From Chrysaora quinquecirrha (Eukaryota > Cnidaria > Scyphozoa > Semaeostomeae > Pelagiidae): a stretch of 64,000 bases of DNA. The stretch covers positions 1,030,502 to 1,094,501 of the forward strand of contig JACTAT010000051.1 of assembly GCA_014526335.1 (NCBI GenBank), in the 5' to 3' direction. Positions 46,901 to 54,000 of this stretch are shown here, piece by piece. Positions within the stretch are counted from its first letter, which is position 1, and each line of letters opens with the position of its first letter. The notes beneath the pieces are model-generated. The model had not been told where the DNA came from, did not search any database, and saw only the letters and a list, made by a program, of their open reading frames with translations. The translations under genes and the position numbers were made by a program.

Positions 46901-47716
46901 TTTAAATTTTCTAACAATAACACTTTGGGCATATAAATCTCGACGTTGTTTGCACAAAGACACTTCTCCGAATCTCCCCTGAAAAATAAAATATGGAAAA
47001 TGAAAATCTCAAACATGAAGAATGGCAGAAATTCGTTCTGACACACCCTGTTTTATAAGAATCAGGAAATTTTGATCGAAGCTGGCTGTTCTTAAGTTTT
47101 TGCCCTTTTTGAGCCTGAAATGTTCTTAATCTGTTCATTAATTCCTCGGTACTTAGACATCTGTGTCTTTCAGTTAATGCCTGGAGTGGTACTAGGTTTG
47201 TGCAAAAATGCAGCATCGTTGTCTATTTCATCGCTCGCTTGCTTTTTAATTTCAGTCTGACTATCTTACTTTCATACTCAAACGATATTCAAAGGGCTTG
47301 AAAAGGCCAGCCTCAGCCAGTGCGCAGGCCAGCCTCGGCTTGTTATTATTTTGCAATTAAAATCCGGACAAAGCCCAGGCTCGTGTTCAAATAAAATTGT
47401 TCTTATAAAAAAAGAGTGTATACCAAATACCAAGTATTAGTAAATGACCCATTCCAGAACAGAAATTAAGCTTTATATCCAAGTTAGCAAGAACCTTTCT
47501 TTCATTCCAAGCCTTAACAATAACTAATGGTGGAAATTTGAGAAAGGAAAAAAAAGGAAAAACAAATTTTCACCTTAGTAATGTTCTCCGCTTTACTTGT
47601 CGTGTCCTTAATTAATGTCTCTGACCTTATCCAAGCAACTTCAGACCAATGCAGAGATGGTGTCGGCTTTGTTATAAAAGATGCTGACTTCCGCTCGCTC
47701 AGAAATGGCATCAGGG
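26365..47716 (-). CDS. Pseudokinase - long linker - tyrosine kinase gene (JAK-like order), with an internal tandem duplication
   Basis: Gene-level entry. N-lobe pseudokinase exons 47716-44653; pseudokinase C-lobe, linker and kinase glycine-loop exons present twice (44039-38768 and 38052-31930); remaining kinase exons 31144-26365. One passage using the right-hand N-lobe and the left-hand duplicate keeps phase through every junction except a 1-nt frameshift in the linker, giving about 1,466 residues. Order pseudokinase then active tyrosine kinase is that of the Janus kinases, but no FERM or SH2 domain was seen and the linker of about 830 residues is far longer than in JAKs. The first recognised exon starts in mid-protein (phase 2), so 5' exons are missing or lie beyond the Penelope element and gap. 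Whether the gene is functional cannot be decided from this assembly. Confidence 0.8.
28350..28540 (+). repeat. Tandem duplication of about 94 bp in a kinase intron
   Basis: TTGGTATCATAATTTTTAAC ... TTTAAGGCCCTGGCCAAA occurs twice in direct order (about 28352 and 28446) with a few differences. The repeated end is the terminus of the MITE at 28523-28778. Confidence 0.85.
28523..28778. mobile_element. CAAACATT-family MITE
   Basis: Inverted ends GGCCCTGGCCAAACGATCGA / inverse of GATCGTTTGGCCAGGGC, with CAAACATTTGAGA and AACATTGTTTGAC words in between. No coding capacity. Confidence 0.75.
28960..29269. mobile_element. CAAACATT-family MITE
   Basis: Inverted ends TTAAGGCCACGGCCAAACG / inverse of GTTTTGACCAGCACCTAA. 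Internal body shares CTTGACAAGCAAA and GACAAACAATGTTT with the other copies. Confidence 0.7.
29928..30100 (-). repeat. SINE-like dispersed repeat, copy 1
   Basis: On the minus strand GGATTCGAGCCC resembles a Pol III B box, preceded by CCAGCTGGCTCGTGGTGTC. The tail contains the palindrome CGATTAGTTAACTAATCG and GCGACTGGCGCTAAAAACACC. Near-identical copies are at 35013-35190 and 44396-44575. Confidence 0.6.
30510..30842. mobile_element. Palindromic MITE with arms of about 115 bp in a kinase intron
   Basis: The left arm (AGCTTTTTTCGTCTGACACT ... AGAAACAGACCGA) is the inverse of the right arm ending GTGTCAGACAAAAAAAAGCTTTT. A related copy with one arm mostly lost is at 35452-35665. Confidence 0.8.
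32284..32415 (-). pseudogene. Fragment of the linker exon copied into the next intron, copy 1
   Basis: About 130 bp (TGGCTCCTCTGAAGCTGATC ... ATAACGACTGAGATCCCGAAGT) match linker positions about 34538-34672 at high identity. It is flanked by GTTTAGCT(G)AGGCCTAAGAACCTA-type sequence resembling CAAACATT-family MITE ends. Confidence 0.8.
32483..34980 (-). CDS. Linker exon, copy 1 (frameshifted)
   Basis: A single 2,498-nt exon with acceptor TATAG|AGTGGT and donor GGAGAG|GTAAGG, leading straight into the kinase glycine loop. It encodes a disordered, Ser/Pro/Gln/Ala-rich region. Motifs: basic cluster [19 protein letters not shown] (about 34050-34122), an NLS candidate; [14 protein letters not shown] (about 33160-33200), a SUMO-interaction-type motif; [11 protein letters not shown] (about 32741-32770), fitting the phosphorylation-dependent sumoylation pattern; and an Ala/Gln-rich helical part (about 33530-33720). 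Length is one base short of a codon multiple. Relative to copy 2 one T is missing in a CCCTT(T)CC run near 34577, so the frame from the start stops at 34510. Could be a real mutation or a base-call error. Confidence 0.8.
35013..35190 (-). repeat. SINE-like dispersed repeat, copy 2
   Basis: Same order as 29928-30100: CCAGCTGACTCGTGGTGTC, GGGTTCGAGCCCAGCC, then the GTTAACC and GCGACTGGCGCTAAAAC blocks. It lies about 30 bp upstream of linker exon copy 1; linker copy 2 lacks the corresponding region. Confidence 0.6.
35452..35665. mobile_element. Relative of the 30510-30842 MITE, left arm truncated
   Basis: Keeps the left tip AAAGCTTTTTTCGCCTGACA, the central TGCCAATTCAGCTTC segment and the full right arm to GTTTCAGACGAAAAAAGCTT. 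Confidence 0.7.
36061..38052 (-). CDS. Pseudokinase C-lobe exons, copy 1
   Basis: Exons 38052-37920, 37193-37147, 36699-36639, 36423-36369 and 36233-36061 join in phase. They encode [11 protein letters not shown] (APE kept), [17 protein letters not shown], a short helix [36 protein letters not shown] and the final helix [16 protein letters not shown], then an acidic/basic linker ending in a serine-rich stretch. The arrangement is a normal kinase C-lobe from APE onward. The first exon needs a phase-2 partner, which the N-lobe exon 44786-44653 supplies; the copy-2 glycine-loop exon (phase 0) does not. Confidence 0.85.
37330..37720 (+). repeat. TTCATTTCAT-type degenerate tandem repeat, copy 1
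   Basis: Units of about 30 bp with the core GTTCATTTCAT(A/T) and variable ATTCGT(C/T)AG(C/A). In the intron between C-lobe exons; open frames across it are composition artefacts. Confidence 0.8.
38768..38833 (-). CDS. Kinase glycine-loop exon, copy 2 (stranded)
   Basis: 66 nt encoding [20 protein letters not shown] plus TQ, the same as 31995-31930, with intact splice sites. The next exon downstream is the copy-1 pseudokinase C-lobe, not the VAVKK exon, and phases do not match, so this exon is probably skipped or dead. Confidence 0.8.
39038..39169 (-). pseudogene. Fragment of the linker exon copied into the next intron, copy 2
   Basis: Counterpart of 32284-32415 in the second duplicate, flanked on both sides by CGTTTAGCTGGG(G/A)CC. 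The fragment was therefore made before the 6-kb tandem duplication. Confidence 0.8.
39221..41580 (-). CDS. Linker exon, copy 2 (intact frame, 5' end lost)
   Basis: Uninterrupted frame of about 790 residues, over 90% identical to copy 1, with the same NLS-like, TIDLTGID and IKVEPTSP motifs (about 40800-40835, 39890-39916, 39482-39510). Small in-frame differences from copy 1 include loss of a RQIDAS-type segment, loss of a DLK triplet and an Ala-repeat change. Homology to copy 1 stops at about 41580, where a palindromic element (41587-41808) replaces the exon start, its acceptor and the intron, so no acceptor is recognisable. Confidence 0.75.
41587..41808. mobile_element. Palindromic element at a deletion breakpoint
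   Basis: Left tip TTTCCGCAAAAGATGGCGGC and right tip its inverse; an inner palindrome pairs TCTGGGAATAATTTCCTTAG with its complement around a loop near 41680-41705. It occupies the place where duplicate copy 1 has about 1.1 kb (34862-36007). Confidence 0.8.
41860..44039 (-). CDS. Pseudokinase C-lobe exons, copy 2
   Basis: Exons 44039-43907, 42993-42947, 42499-42439, 42222-42168 and 42032-41860 have the same lengths and phases as copy 1. Differences are mostly conservative (VINGG for VISGG, GNVKKEK for GNVEKEK, ARSQ to AMSQ). It directly follows the N-lobe exon 44786-44653 with matching phase 2. Confidence 0.85.
43115..43700 (+). repeat. TTCATTTCAT-type degenerate tandem repeat, copy 2 with internal duplication
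   Basis: Same array as 37330-37720, but a block of about 190 bp (TTCCACAATGTATTCATTG ... TATGCCATTATTCATCAGC) is present twice in direct order (from about 43240 and 43430). Shows unequal exchange after the segmental duplication. Confidence 0.85.
44396..44575 (-). repeat. SINE-like dispersed repeat, copy 3
   Basis: Same order as the other two copies, with TTTTCGAGCCCAGCC in the B-box position. In the intron between the pseudokinase N-lobe and C-lobe copy 2. Confidence 0.6.
44653..47716 (-). CDS. Pseudokinase N-lobe and catalytic-loop exons
   Basis: Exons 47716-47574, 46978-46880, 46338-46187, 45596-45518 and 44786-44653 join in phase. Exon 1 ends ITK and exon 2 begins GRFGEVSLC, making an intact glycine loop. 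The three catalytic sites are changed: the VAVK lysine is Arg (VIVRKF), HRD is HGN ([13 protein letters not shown]) and DFG is DAC (KVSDACFDW). HGN is also seen in JAK pseudokinase domains (established knowledge). Hinge region [16 protein letters not shown]. The activation segment is very short. Predicted role: regulatory, non-catalytic domain. The donor after 45518 (ATG|GTTTGA) is weak. Introns contain at least four MITEs. Confidence 0.85.
44848..45150. mobile_element. TATAAGAAAC-type MITE in a pseudokinase intron
   Basis: Ends CACGTATTTTTTTATAAG and inverse (TTTCTTATAAAAAATACGTG). Sub-terminal TTTATAAGAAACCAAGACTC as in the 61729-62114 copy. Confidence 0.8.
45211..45489. mobile_element. Degraded TATAAGAATA-family MITE
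   Basis: Left TACTCTTTTTTATAAAAT then TTATAAGAATATTCAGGCTC; right TTCTTATAAGAATAATGTGT. Same internal words as 8458-8848. Confidence 0.65.
45663..46023. mobile_element. MITE-like element with about 40-bp inverted ends
   Basis: TTGATAGAGAGTTTCTCTAA ... GGTCAGAAATTTCAGC on the left is the inverse of the right end (GATTAGAGAAACTCACTATC). Not related to the other families here. Confidence 0.7.
47041..47421. mobile_element. TATAAGAATA-family MITE in the first pseudokinase intron
   Basis: Left ACACCCTGTTTTATAAGAAT, right GTTCTTATAAAAAAAGAGTG, with internal GAGCCTGAAATGTTCTTAA. Open frames across it should not be taken as coding. Confidence 0.65.
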
Positions 47717-47731
47717 CTGCAAAAGGTTGAT

Positions 47732-50296
47732 CTGTATTTGACATGATAGTCACCACTTATCATGACAAGCCTTTGATATTTAGTTGGGCAACGTTTCGGG
47801 AGAGATCCGTCTCCCATCATCGGGCAATGAGAAATGTGGTTTCTTGCCTATTTATTGCAAAGGTCGGATCGAAAGGTGTGAAATTAACCGGACCTGCGAG
47901 GAAGCTCGGAATTTTTGGCGCTCAATTTCTAAAATTTGTGGCGCCAAAATTGCGTTCAGTGCAACTTTTGATGTTATTCAACCAGATTTCTGGGATTGAG
48001 TAAGATACTTGATTGATACAAGGAGTTGATAGAACTGAGTGAATGCTTTCTTTAACGAGCCTGTTTTTCCAGTTCTTATCTTCATCAATCACTGAAATGT
48101 TATCCCAATCCATCTGGTGTTTTCCGTCCAACAATGATTGGCAAGATCACTTTTGTCAGTTCGACCATGGGTCACATTCGCTTTATGTTCTTTGAGCCTA
48201 GTACCTGTCTCTCTTTTCGATTGTCCTATATATGATTTAGGACAGTCTCTGCATGGTATTTTGTATACCACGTTCGATTTTTCAAGATCGTCAACTTTGT
48301 CTTTTGGTCTTGAAAGCGACTTTTAAGTGTATTAAGGGAATAAAAAGTACACCTTATATTTTGTTTAGACAAAGATCGACGGATTTTCTCACTTGTCCCT
48401 CTGATATATGGCAGGTTCATAGAACATTTAGGCTCCTCTTTGTCAGCCTCAGTATTCTGTCTGGGCTTTGAGATTTTCTCGTGACCTTGCGTATGTCTTC
48501 TTGTTTATATTCATTGGCCTTTAGAACGCTTGAGATCCTTTTGTACTCATTATCTAGATCATCAAGATTGCTCGTGATAGATTTTGCTCTGTTGAAGAGA
48601 AGATATGACACTGTTTTGACACTGTCTAAGTGATGCGAGTTTGCATTCAGGTATTGGTCTGTGTGAGTGGGCTTCCTGTACACTGATACGCTTAGACTTT
48701 TATTGGCATTCCTTTGAATCTCAGTGTCAAGGAAGGCTAGTTTTCCATCATTCTCTACCTCTGTAGTGAACTTCAATTTCACATGTAGGGAATTGATGTG
48801 CTTATAGAAATCTTCCATCTTGTCCCTCTTCATAATCACGAACACATCATCTACATATCTCTCCCATACCTTTGGTTTCTCAATGTATGAATCAAGGGCA
48901 AGAGATTCTTTTCTTGCATAAAGATCTCAGCAACAACAGAAGAGGCAGGTTTTCCCATTGCTACTCCATCTGTTTGTGAGATAAACTTCCCATTGAATTT
49001 GAACCAAGTGGTAGTTAAGTCGAATTCTATCATCTCAATCAACTTATCCACCGGTATAGGAGTTTTTTTGTTTAGATCTCTGTCTTTTCGGAGTAAATCA
49101 CTTATGATTCTCAAAGAGTCCTTAATAGGCACGTTGGTGTATAGCGAGGTGACATCGAAAGATATCATCATTTCATCGTCTTCTATCTCAACATTACGGA
49201 TGAATTCCGAAAATTCTTTTGAGTTCTTTGCATGTCCCCTTTTCTTGATGTAGTGTTTCAAGATTTCCGCAATATACTTTGAGAGGTTTTCTAGTGGTGT
49301 ACCACTACAGGACACTATAGGTCTGATAGGAAAACCCTCTTTGTGTATTTTGGGAAGTCCATAGAAACGTGGAGCATGAGAATCGGAAGGTTTGATATTC
49401 CGATATGTTTCATCTGAAATTATTTTCATGTCATGTAAGCCTTTAATAAGCTTCAGACCTTGGCGCTTAATTTTGTTAGTTGGATCGCATTTCAGATATT
49501 CATAAGGACCATTCTCGATGTGCTGGGTGCACTTTTGAATATAGTCCGAGCTGTTGAGAATAACAGTCGCTCGCCCTTTATCAGCAGATAGGATCTTAAT
49601 GCTATTATCTTTCCTTAGATCACTCAAAGCCTTCCTTTCTTTTCTAGAAATGTTATCTTTAGGAAGAGCAGAATTCGTTAGGATGGTGCATATTTCTGCT
49701 CTTACGCAGGCTCCATCACTTACAGACATGGTATCTGTTTTTTCGAGATAATCTAATTTTCCTTCCACTTCTGCTATTATATTAATGATCCAGCGANNNN
49801 NNNNNNNNNNNNNNNNNNNNNNNNNNNNNNNNNNNNNNNNNNNNNNNNNNNNNNNNNNNNNNNNNNNNNNNNNNNNNNNNNNNNNNNNNNNNNNNNNNNN
49901 NNNNNNNNNNNNNNNNNNNNNNNNNNNNNNNNNNNNNNNNNNNNNNNNNNNNNNNNNNNNNNNNNNNNNNNNNNNNNNNNNNNNNNNNNNNNNNNNNNNN
50001 NNNNNNNNNNNNNNNNNNNNNNNNNNNNNNNNNNNNNNNNNNNNNNNNNNNNNNNNNNNNNNNNNNNNNNNNNNNNNNNNNNNNNNNNNNNNNNNNNNNN
50101 NNNNNNNNNNNNNNNNNNNNNNNNNNNNNNNNNNNNNNNNNNNNNNNNNNNNNNNNNNNNNNNNNNNNNNNNNNNNNNNNNNNNNNNNNNNNNNNNNNNN
50201 NNNNNNNNNNNNNNNNNNNNNNNNNNNNNNNNNNNNNNNNNNNNNNNNNNNNNNNNNNNNNNNNNNNNNNNNNNNNNNNNNNNNNNNNNNNNNNNN
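47732..50296 (-). mobile_element. Penelope-like retroelement, decayed, 5' part lost in the assembly gap
   Basis: Minus-strand pieces in order: reverse transcriptase from the gap edge to about 48900 (SADKGRATVILN, FYGLPKIHKEGFPIRPIVS, SFDVTSLYTNVPI, DGVAMGKPASSVVAEIFM), then after a 1-nt frame change WERYVDDVFVIMK with the catalytic YVDD (48845-48417), then a GIY-YIG-type endonuclease (VVYKIPCRDCPKSYIGQSKR, about 48271-48089) and a C-terminal tail to 47922. At least three frame changes separate these parts, so this copy is inactive. RT followed by GIY-YIG is diagnostic of endonuclease-bearing Penelope-like elements (established knowledge). The 3' end is placed near 47732 by comparison with the fragment at 60674-60862. 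Confidence 0.92.
49797..50296. other. Assembly gap (500 N)
   Basis: A block of exactly 500 N, a conventional placeholder length, so true size is unknown. It truncates the Penelope element; the right edge opens into the segment duplicated at 60613. Confidence 0.98.
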
Positions 50297-51065
50297 ATAT
50301 GTTTCAACACGGCGCATGATATAGCGTCAATATATGATATAGCGTCAACATATTAAACGATTTGTACGGTTTTCAAATCATATCGTTTTCGAAATCTTTT
50401 TCATGTCATTCCGTTTGGGAAAACGTTTCAGTGAAAAAGGCCAATCTAGTTTGACCTCTCATCCATGTCTTTAGAAACGGTATCTAAACGGAGCTTTGAT
50501 CGACCCTGATGGTATCCGTGAAATGCGCGCACGTCTTATATGATATCGATGGTAACTGATTGTAAAGGACAACCCCTTGTGATGGGTGAATACCAAGCGT
50601 ATATTCAGTAGGTGTGGTGACATCACAATTGCCATAGCGGATGTCAAGTACAGTGGAAGTATCGTGATGTCTGTGGTGGGATATCATGCTGAATATACGG
50701 AGGTATCTCGCTGTACGACGAAGGGTATTAGTACGCTGGGGATATCTCTGTGTGCGTTAGGAGATATTCAGTACAGTGAGGGTTAAACATGATCCAATCA
50801 ACTAAATCAAAGAAAGGCGGCTTAGCAACAATCGTCCAGCCTTTCTCCGTTAAGGCTTTAACTCTAACTCCCTCAGCGAGACATGGCTTCTAGAACTAAG
50901 CTGATGGTTTAGCACATTGCTTAAGGTTTCCATACATTGAGAAATGTATGGAAAATGGGAGGTGAAGGCGAATATTGGCGTAACGATGTGAAGCAAGCAA
51001 GCTAGAAAGGGCTTGGAGCAAAGCAAAATCATTAGCATATCTATTGGGATGATCTTGAGTACGAG

Positions 51066-54000
51066 ATGATAGCAATTTTAATTATTTTAGGAGAACATTC
51101 TAAATTTGTTTTCATATGGTTAATGGTGCTTGCAGCTGCTGCTTGCTCCCAACAATGCGGCAAACAGTAAGTATAAAAAAAGATATTTAATTAAACTATC
51201 AAAAAGTTTTTTATTAAATTAAATTATTTAATATATTATGAGAAACTGCTGGTTAAGTTTTGCATACATATAGAAACTTGCAAAACAAGCCCAGAATAAA
51301 TTATGAGGATTTCATCTAGGAGGAAGATCGCTTTAGCTATCTCCGAATACAGTTAAGGTCGTGTCCCGTCCGGAATTCCATGATTTGGTATGGACCTTCT
51401 CATCAGAAAAATTCATAAAAAACATTATTTAAATGGTCGTGAATGCAAGTAAAGAGGCTGTACGTGCCATTGTTATACACATAATGAAGGGCAGTTATTG
51501 CTACAAATCTGCTATAAACATCAATATTAGTGCTAATGCTAATAGAACCAACAATAAAGCTAAAACTAACGCTCAGTTAACTCCAACCAAGACATAAGCA
51601 AACCTAACTCCCGTATTCCCAAATGCACTCTTTTATTTGGCGAAGTTAGCGTTATTATAAGTCTGCTAAAAGCCTAGGGCTACTCAGTCGACTTTGTACT
51701 TTACGACCCCTGCTCTGGATGCATATAGCATATAGCATATAGAAGGGTGCAGCCACACATGGCGCGTATAACTTCCGACCAGGTATCCATTTATACACTT
51801 GGGTAGAGAGAAGCACATTTGTGTTAACAACTTGCACAAGGTTTATGTTATCTATGCAATCTGTGGAAAGATTATGGTTCGAACCCACAACATTTTCGTT
51901 GTGAGACGTGAACGCTAGTCACTGCGCCACAGAGACCACAGGTCCAAGCACCAGTTTGGTACCAGCTTCAGTATTCCTAAAGATGTAACCATTTTTAATT
52001 AGAATATGCAATTTCTTGGAGATTTGAGGATTTCTGACCCAAAAATAGCATCTTTTGTAAGCGCAGAGCTACAAAATCACAAAAGTATTTGAAGTTATTT
52101 GGTTTATCACTAATGGCTCGTGTTTAAATCTGGTAAGCTTGTAACGATCGCACGATTAACTCACAAACCCCTTTCGTCGCTAAACAAAATCTGGTCAAGT
52201 GCCCCTCTTCGGGAATGCAACTGGCACACAAGGAATCGACGATTCGAAAATTTAGAACTGCACCAATTGATAAGGGGTTGGAAGCCTTAATTTTAACCCA
52301 TGACGGGGTGAGTATGAAGTGTTCTTGTCACTGTTGTTTTTAAGAGGTGTTTTCATCGTACTATAAGATAAATCAAACTTAGGAAATTAAAATGACGGAT
52401 GGATAAACTGGTTATCTTTGCTTTAAGAAATTACTCAGGAGATTATGATAAACAGGAATACAACTACTGAATATACGCTAAGTGTAATTGCTTGAACGAA
52501 TTAAGAATTTATCAACTAATTCAACTTCTGAACTTATGTACTATCTAAAAAACCACACTACCAGAAAATGACGATCGTGGATTTCACCTTAAGGAATACT
52601 GCCACCAAAAGTTTTGAGATTTACAACAGACACACGCTATTCTTATAGACAAACTTGAAATTTGAGACAAACTTCAGAAATTTCATGCTGCTTTAACAAT
52701 CACGGTTGTATTCCTTAAATAAAATAGCTGCCTTAAAATCAAGATTCTACGTTCAACTAAAATTAACGCGAAACGAATAAACCGTCATTTTATGTCGAAC
52801 ATATTAAGGCCGCTTTCCACTTTAACGTTAGCAAGCGCGACGAAGAAGAGACCTAATTTGAGCACTCACTAAAAGAGATGGACCTCATTTTGGTGTCAAC
52901 TTTGAGCGCAATTTTCAAGAACCTGTTGCTCCAGCGCGCTGAAAAACGTTCAGGCGTTCAAATTGAAAGCGATCTTTACATTTTGTCCCGCTAACAGCTA
53001 TCAATAACGCATCATTCATAATTCTCACGACAACAGCAACAACAGCGGTTTCGGAGTGGAGCAACAACAACAACAAGAACGTTTTACGAAAAATCATTTA
53101 TAGAGTCAGATTTTGGCTTCCTAGAGTAAAGTTATTTGACAAATATCTTCTCCCTTCTTTGTAGGTCTCAGAAAGAAATAGATTTTGCAAACAGATTCAA
53201 TAAATTATTTTCAAATAATCATGCAAGCATCAAACCAAATAGCACAGGTAAAATGACTAACTGTGTTTTTAATTTATAACGCCGTTTTCACATCTGTATC
53301 GATACATCTAGAATTCTTGCCAAAAAAGGCTGGGACACTTCGACTTTTTTCCAAAATTATGGTTTTGAATACTCATACCCCCCCCCCCGATTCATTATTA
53401 GCGAAACTGATGTTCTCAGTTGCCCCAAAATCGAATCAGGGGTAACGGGATTTAAAAATACTAATTTACTATAATGGGACCGGGTTTTTAAGGTAAAACA
53501 TAATAATAACGTAGTGTTGCCAATATTTTGGGCAAGGATTGTAGGTTCGTTTTATCCTTGTTCAATGGAACAGCCCTCTTTAGGTTTATTGTAACACGGG
53601 GCATACGCACGCTCCATTCAACAGGCGTATCCCACAAACACAAGAACGATTTCAGATTGGATTACCTCTATATACCAGCAAATGTTCGCGATTCGCAATT
53701 AGAGAATAATTTTGTATTTGATTCATTCTGGTGCTTCATAGATAGTAGAGTTTCATTCACACAGAACAATTCTTTTATCACAGGTGGACCACTTCTTGTT
53801 GAAGTTAGTGTGCATTTTACAAAATTGGATGGAGTGAGCGCCAAAGATGAGGCAAGAAAAGTTTTCAAATTATACATTTAACAGTTACTGGAATACAATA
53901 CATATCGTTGACTAGACTCCCTACACAAGTCCCACTATTTGCTCGATGTTGTTGCTGTTGTTTTTACAATCGCTTTGTTGGAGTGACAAATCAAAATAAG

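Noticed and set aside
26365..47716. Naming the kinase JAK
   Set aside because: Domain order and HGN are JAK-like, but FERM and SH2 domains were not found and kinase-domain identity cannot be settled without a phylogeny.
47743..48003. Plus-strand frame repeated at 60686-60955, looking like a conserved small protein
   Set aside because: It is the antisense of the Penelope-like 3' end; conservation is due to shared element sequence.
49785..50324. Long open frames through the N block on both strands
   Set aside because: Unknown bases are translated as X; no information.
51872..51945. Possible tRNA gene on the minus strand
   Set aside because: A and B boxes are present but acceptor-stem halves do not pair and the sequence continues into a SINE body.
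53528..53881. Separate small gene on the plus strand
   Set aside because: Only its last part (from 53784) is coding, as receptor exon 3; the upstream part is intron and the downstream stop lies after the GC donor.
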